Assembly: GCA_900543155.1 (NCBI GenBank)
Contig: UQQN01000115.1
Coordinates: 1 to 7,017 of the forward strand
Direction: 5' to 3'
From: an uncultured Prevotella sp.
Lineage (GTDB): Bacteria; Bacteroidota; Bacteroidia; Bacteroidales; Bacteroidaceae
Length of the DNA stretch: 7,017 nt
The notes beneath the pieces were generated by a model. It made no database searches. It saw only the letters and a list, made by a program, of their open reading frames with translations, and had not been told where the DNA came from. Position numbers and translations under genes: made by a program. The stretch's first letter is position 1. Every line of letters begins with the position of its first letter. Of this stretch, positions 5,801 through 7,017 are shown piece after piece.

Positions 5801-5861
5801 CGCACGAAATTTGAAAAGATTAGCGCTTTTCTGTGGTTTCATGGCTATGAATATTGCAGTG

Positions 5862-5882
5862 TTATATGCTTGTCACATATAA
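5862..5882 (+). other. Small hairpin in the fabI leader
   Basis: TTATATG (5862-5868) and CATATAA (5876-5882) are perfect inverted 7-mers around a 7-base loop, about 45 bases before the fabI start. It is A/T-rich and therefore weak as RNA. It could equally be a dyad operator, for a fatty-acid regulator for example, but I recognise no known site. Confidence 0.35.
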
Positions 5883-5927
5883 TGTGTGTTTGGGCAGGGG
5901 CGCATCTTTACAAGAGAATAAAAAAAT

Positions 5928-6785
5928 ATGACTCACAACTTACTGAAAGGCAAGCGCGGTATTATTTTTGGCGCGCTCAACGAAGACTCTATCGCCTGGA
6001 AGGTGGCTGAAAAGGCTGCTGCAGAAGGCGCACAAATCACACTCAGCAATACGCCGATGGCATTGCGCATGGGTACACTTGATAAACTTGCCGAAAAAAT
6101 CGGTGCTACTGTAATCCCAGCTGACGCTACGAATACAGACGACCTTACTAACGTGTTCGAAAAGAGCATGGAGGTGCTTGGTGGTAAAATCGATTTCGTG
6201 CTCCACTCTATTGGTATGAGCCCCAACGTGCGCAAGCACCGCACATACGATGACTTGGATTATGGTTACTTGCAGAAGACACTTGATATCTCGGCGATCT
6301 CATTCCACAAGATGTTGCAGAGTGCCAAGAAGCTTGATGCGATTGCTGAATATGGTTCGGTAGTTGCATTGACTTATGTGGCTTCGCAGCGTACTTTCTA
6401 TGGTTATAGCGATATGGCTGATGCTAAGAGCATGCTCGAGAGCATTGCACGTTCGTTTGGCTATATCTATGGTCGCGAAAAGAATGTGCGTATTAACACA
6501 ATCTCGCAGAGCCCTACAGCAACTACTGCAGGTAAGGGTATTAAGGAGATTGACAACATGATGGATTTTGCCGACAAGATGTCGCCCCTTGGCAATGCAA
6601 ATGCTGAGGACTGCGCTGACTATTGCGTGGTAATGTTCTCTGACTTTACTCGTAAGGTAACCATGCAGAACCTTTTCCACGATGGTGGTTTCTCGTCAAT
6701 GGGTATGAGCCTTCGTGCCATGAACCAATATGCTAAGGATATGAAGCCTTATGAGGACGAGAACGGTAAGGTTATCTATGGCTAA
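5928..6785 (+). CDS. fabI: NADH-dependent enoyl-ACP reductase FabI
   Basis: FabI reduces trans-2-enoyl-ACP to acyl-ACP, the last step of each cycle of cytosolic type II fatty acid synthesis. The 285-residue protein is a short-chain dehydrogenase of the FabI branch. The divergent nucleotide-binding motif GALNEDSIAW is at 15-24, DAT at 66-68 is where the adenine-binding acidic residue is expected, and HSIGMSP is at 93-99. The catalytic pair Tyr160 and Lys167 has the FabI spacing, with Tyr150 ten residues earlier (Y-x9-Y-x6-K). SQSPTATTAGKGI at 193-205 lies in the flexible substrate-binding loop region. Aligned by eye, Phe90 takes the place of E. coli Gly93, a site linked to triclosan and diazaborine response; a bulky residue there also occurs in other natural FabI proteins. 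The start at 5928 follows an A-rich run. It stands alone between its own promoter and a terminator. Confidence 0.97.
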   Translation: MTHNLLKGKRGIIFGALNEDSIAWKVAEKAAAEGAQITLSNTPMALRMGTLDKLAEKIGATVIPADATNTDDLTNVFEKSMEVLGGKIDFVLHSIGMSPNVRKHRTYDDLDYGYLQKTLDISAISFHKMLQSAKKLDAIAEYGSVVALTYVASQRTFYGYSDMADAKSMLESIARSFGYIYGREKNVRINTISQSPTATTAGKGIKEIDNMMDFADKMSPLGNANAEDCADYCVVMFSDFTRKVTMQNLFHDGGFSSMGMSLRAMNQYAKDMKPYEDENGKVIYG

Positions 6786-6808
6786 TTTATAGTTTGTAAT
6801 TTATATAG

Positions 6809-6853
6809 TTGCCGTGCGGAAGTAACTTCTTCTGCACGGCAATTATTTTTTCT
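6809..6853 (+). terminator. Intrinsic terminator of fabI
   Basis: TTGCCGTGC (6809-6817) pairs perfectly with GCACGGCAA (6834-6842), with further GAAG/CTTC pairing inside, followed by TTATTTTTTCT. It sits 24 bases after the fabI stop and should end the fabI transcript. Confidence 0.92.
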
Positions 6854-6913
6854 AAATAGGGTTGGCGATGTGAGGCATTTTTTTGAGAGGAAATGCGATA
6901 TGCGACTTGTTTT

Positions 6914-6945
6914 TTTGGGTATGAAAACGAAAAGTTGTAACTTCG
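6914..6945 (+). promoter_or_regulatory. Promoter reading out of the right end of the window
   Basis: TTTG (6914-6917), 20 bases, then TAACTTCG (6938-6945), one mismatch from TAnnTTTG. It is preceded by the fabI terminator and followed by at least 65 bases without a start codon in a convincing frame, so it probably drives the next gene to the right. The leader has small dyads: TCGTC/GACGA at 6967-6987 and TTAGA/TCTAA at 6991-7017. Confidence 0.55.
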
Positions 6946-7017
6946 CCCACCTAAGTGATAAAGAAGTCGTCTAAACTTTTCTGACGAAGATTAGATTTAA
7001 ACTTTTATCTCTTCTAA

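Larger units (their letters stand above)
5599..5927. other. Divergent intergenic region between the GH20 gene and fabI
   Basis: This 329-bp gene-free stretch contains a minus-strand -7 box for the hexosaminidase gene, a plus-strand promoter for fabI, and a roughly 120-nt fabI leader with one small hairpin. No tRNA, conserved ORF or clear operator is visible. A 78-codon plus frame starting at 5774 runs into fabI in another frame and looks like chance. Confidence 0.7.

Noticed and set aside
5774..6010. Small plus-strand ORF overlapping the fabI start as a leader peptide
   Set aside because: It starts upstream of the predicted transcription start and overlaps fabI by over 80 bases in another frame. 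There is no sign of a ribosome site.

Overview
The window looks like chromosomal DNA of a member of the Bacteroidota, most likely a Bacteroidales/Prevotellaceae-type organism. Four things point there. Several intergenic regions carry the Bacteroidota sigma-ABfr promoter pattern (TTTG or TTG, 19-21 nt, TAnnTTTG). Genes start after A-rich leaders without a clear Shine-Dalgarno sequence. A large secreted GH20 hexosaminidase ends in a type IX secretion-like C-terminal domain. The FabI and queuosine proteins also resemble those of this phylum. The genus cannot be fixed from the sequence alone.

Left part (about 195-2400, all minus strand): a queuosine-precursor cluster read right to left as yhhQ (preQ0/preQ1 transporter), queC (preQ0 synthase), queF (preQ0 to preQ1 reductase). 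A promoter at 2370-2400 drives a short leader that holds a GC-rich hairpin and, directly after it, a 31-nt pseudoknot with the layout of a class I preQ1 riboswitch (2295-2325). The riboswitch ends three bases before the yhhQ start codon. The ligand of the riboswitch is the product of QueF and a substrate class of YhhQ, so the cluster looks like a feedback loop between precursor synthesis and uptake. Between queC and queF lies a roughly 183-bp imperfect palindrome (678-860) with MITE-like ends.

Middle (2401-2868, no gene): a repeat-rich spacer. It holds two 140-bp direct copies of an element with short ATTAAT palindromes mostly 10 bp apart around a GCAGC/GCTGC hairpin, a third inverted core copy, and an inverted repeat just upstream of the yhhQ promoter.

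Right part: a 909-residue secreted GH20 beta-N-acetylhexosaminidase (2869-5598, minus strand), then a 329-bp divergent promoter region (5599-5927), then fabI (5928-6785, plus strand) for the NADH-dependent enoyl-ACP reductase of fatty acid synthesis, closed by a strong intrinsic terminator (6809-6853). A further plus-strand promoter at 6914-6945 fires out of the window towards a gene whose start is not included. Bases 1-194, downstream of queF, hold no gene that I can support.
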